64,000 bases of DNA, from contig NZ_PYFX01000007.1 in assembly GCF_003020115.1 (NCBI RefSeq), forward strand, positions 186,001 through 250,000. Reading direction: 5' to 3'. The translations under genes and the position numbers were made by a program. The notes under the pieces are model-generated. The model was not told where the DNA came from and did not search any database. It saw only the letters and a list, made by a program, of their open reading frames with translations. Source of the stretch: Bradyrhizobium sp. MOS002 (GTDB lineage Bacteria; Pseudomonadota; Alphaproteobacteria; Rhizobiales; Xanthobacteraceae). Numbering within the stretch: position 1 is the stretch's first letter; every line of letters starts with the position of its first letter. This document shows, in pieces, positions 62,815 to 64,000 of this stretch.

Positions 62815-63801
62815 CTATTGCAGACGTTGCGCCTTGGCGGGATCCCAGGTGGCCAGCACGCGATCGCCCGGCCGGAACTGGTGGACGTCGAAGGCGGCCT
62901 CGGGAAGGTGGGAGAACAGGGCGGTCCCGTCTTCGAGGGTGAGCGAGACGGCGATGTAGGAGCCCTGGTACTCGGTCTGGGTCAGCAGCGCCGGCGCGCC
63001 GAACGCGCCGTCAGTGAACGGCGCGATGCCGAGCTGATCGGCGCGCACGGCGATGAGTTTGCCTGCGTCGCTGAGGACGTTGTGGCCGCCGATGAAGCGC
63101 GCCACGAATTCGGTGCGGGGATGATGGAAGATGTCGCGGGCACTTCCCTGCTGTTCGATCCTGCCCTGGTTCATCACCACGATGTGGTCGGCCAGCGCCA
63201 TCGCTTCTTCCTGGCCGTGCGTGACCTGGACGAAGCTGATGCCGAGCTCGCGCTGCAGCCGCTTCAATTCGCCCCGCATCCTCACCCGCAGGAACGGGTC
63301 GAGTGCCGAGAGCGGCTCGTCGAGCAACAGGATCTGCGGCTCGGTGATCAGCGCGCGAGCGAGCGCGACGCGCTGCTGCTGGCCGCCGGACAGCTGTGCG
63401 GGGAGCCGGGCCGCGTAGGGGGTCATCGCCACCAGCTCGAGCAATTCGCCGGCGCGCTTGTGCCGCGTCGCCCGGTCGATGCCGCGCATTTTCAGGGCAA
63501 ACGCCACGTTGTCGATCACGCTGAGGTGCGGAAACAGCGCGTAGGACTGGAACATCATCGCCGTGCCGCGCTTGGCGGGTTCGAGATCCGTGACGTTCTG
63601 CGGACCCAGGATGATGTCGCCTTCGCTGACGGCCTCGTGGCCGGCGATCATGCGCAAGGTCGAGGTCTTGCCGCAGCCGGAGGGGCCGAGCAGGCAACAA
63701 TAGGTGCCGGCCGGGATCTTCAAATTGACGGTGTCGACCGCCAGCGTCGTGTCGTAGCGCTTGGTGACGGCGACCAGTTCGAGGGCGGCGGGAGTGGCCA
63801 T
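62815..63801 (-). CDS. Polyamine-type ABC transporter ATPase (PotA family)
   Basis: A 328-residue ATPase that drives the importer. It has Walker A GPSGCGKTS, signature LSGGQQQRVALARAL, Walker B LLLDEPLSALDPF, and a C-terminal TOBE-like domain (about 230-328) ending VLATWDPAKAQRLQ. It is the first gene of the operon and is followed by the binding protein after 42 bases. The promoter should lie in 63802-64000. Confidence 0.9.
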   Translation of the reverse strand: MATPAALELVAVTKRYDTTLAVDTVNLKIPAGTYCCLLGPSGCGKTSTLRMIAGHEAVSEGDIILGPQNVTDLEPAKRGTAMMFQSYALFPHLSVIDNVAFALKMRGIDRATRHKRAGELLELVAMTPYAARLPAQLSGGQQQRVALARALITEPQILLLDEPLSALDPFLRVRMRGELKRLQRELGISFVQVTHGQEEAMALADHIVVMNQGRIEQQGSARDIFHHPRTEFVARFIGGHNVLSDAGKLIAVRADQLGIAPFTDGAFGAPALLTQTEYQGSYIAVSLTLEDGTALFSHLPEAAFDVHQFRPGDRVLATWDPAKAQRLQ

Positions 63802-64000
63802 GGCGTGTCCGGGACGAGGGCGATGCTACGCCTCTCTCCGCAAGGTCCATGCCAATCGCGCTTGAATCGTTCTCCGCCGGCCGAATTCCGAAACAGTGCA
63901 GCGAAGTCAGATCGTTAGATCGAATCACTTGGATCTGGCCGGCCCGTTGCCTTCGCAGTTGCGTGCACACAAAACAGGCGCGGATTGTATAAAGTTTCGC
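63802..64000. other. Upstream region of the PotABCD-like operon
   Basis: No gene is visible here. AT-rich stretches such as ATTGTATAAAG near the window end may carry a promoter element for a gene beyond the window. I see no clear operator repeat. Confidence 0.35.

Overview
The window is GC-rich, densely packed alphaproteobacterial chromosome and looks like Bradyrhizobium or a close relative. The reasons are the many ABC uptake systems, a groESL operon with CIRCE operators, a Usg-family gene, a DUF3126 gene beside cysE, an Anbu proteasome operon, and several families of long-arm intergenic palindromes typical of that group. I see no phage, insertion sequence, CRISPR array or rRNA. There is one tRNA gene, tRNA-Leu(TAA).

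Layout. 1-4.6 kb: the end of a branched-chain (Liv) type ABC operon, with permease, two normal ATPases, a third ATPase that has lost its signature region, and a semialdehyde dehydrogenase. 4.6-9.1 kb: a secreted caspase-like protein, a GST and an isochorismatase-type hydrolase divergent from a LysR regulator, and a signal peptidase I. 9.3-12 kb: groESL, with one good and two weaker CIRCE-like repeats upstream, and a usg-like gene. 12-21 kb: cupin, TPR/O-GlcNAc-transferase-like protein, LysR, an orphan amino-acid binding protein with a threonine aldolase, a nucleoside transporter and an MFS exporter. 21-26 kb: SDR and the four-gene Anbu operon (ATP-grasp, alpha-E, transglutaminase, Anbu). 26-32 kb: MoCF-domain protein, gpt, an unknown protein with a Cys-pair motif, MetE-like, an HCCA-isomerase/quinone reductase pair, and a crotonase.

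32.3-45.1 kb is a peptide-scavenging island. A seven-gene minus-strand cluster holds an M20 carboxypeptidase, DppB and DppC permeases, a fused DppD-DppF ATPase, an M81 (MlrC-like) peptidase, an M20 aminoacylase and an amidase. It diverges from two tandem, recently duplicated family 5 binding proteins on the plus strand. The duplicated unit includes a GC-rich hairpin after each copy. The likely logic is import of peptides or amides followed by cytoplasmic hydrolysis.

45-58.8 kb is mostly housekeeping or unknown: Bcr/CflA exporter, tRNA-Leu, lipoprotein, FAD monooxygenase, small zinc-finger protein, membrane proteins, alpha/beta hydrolase, cysE with DUF3126, DUF1349, a CtrA-box-preceded membrane protein, gamma carbonic anhydrase, a 54-residue RMF/CrpP-like protein found by reading the minus strand, and small secreted proteins. 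58.9-63.8 kb is a PotABCD-like ABC operon ending in an Asp/Glu/hydantoin racemase-family gene.

At least eight intergenic palindromic elements of five families punctuate the window, several of them inside operons. The most rewarding places for a second look are the signature-less Liv ATPase, the Anbu operon, the peptide island, the multiple CIRCE-like sites, the RMF-like microgene, and glycine-riboswitch-like core motifs upstream of cysE.
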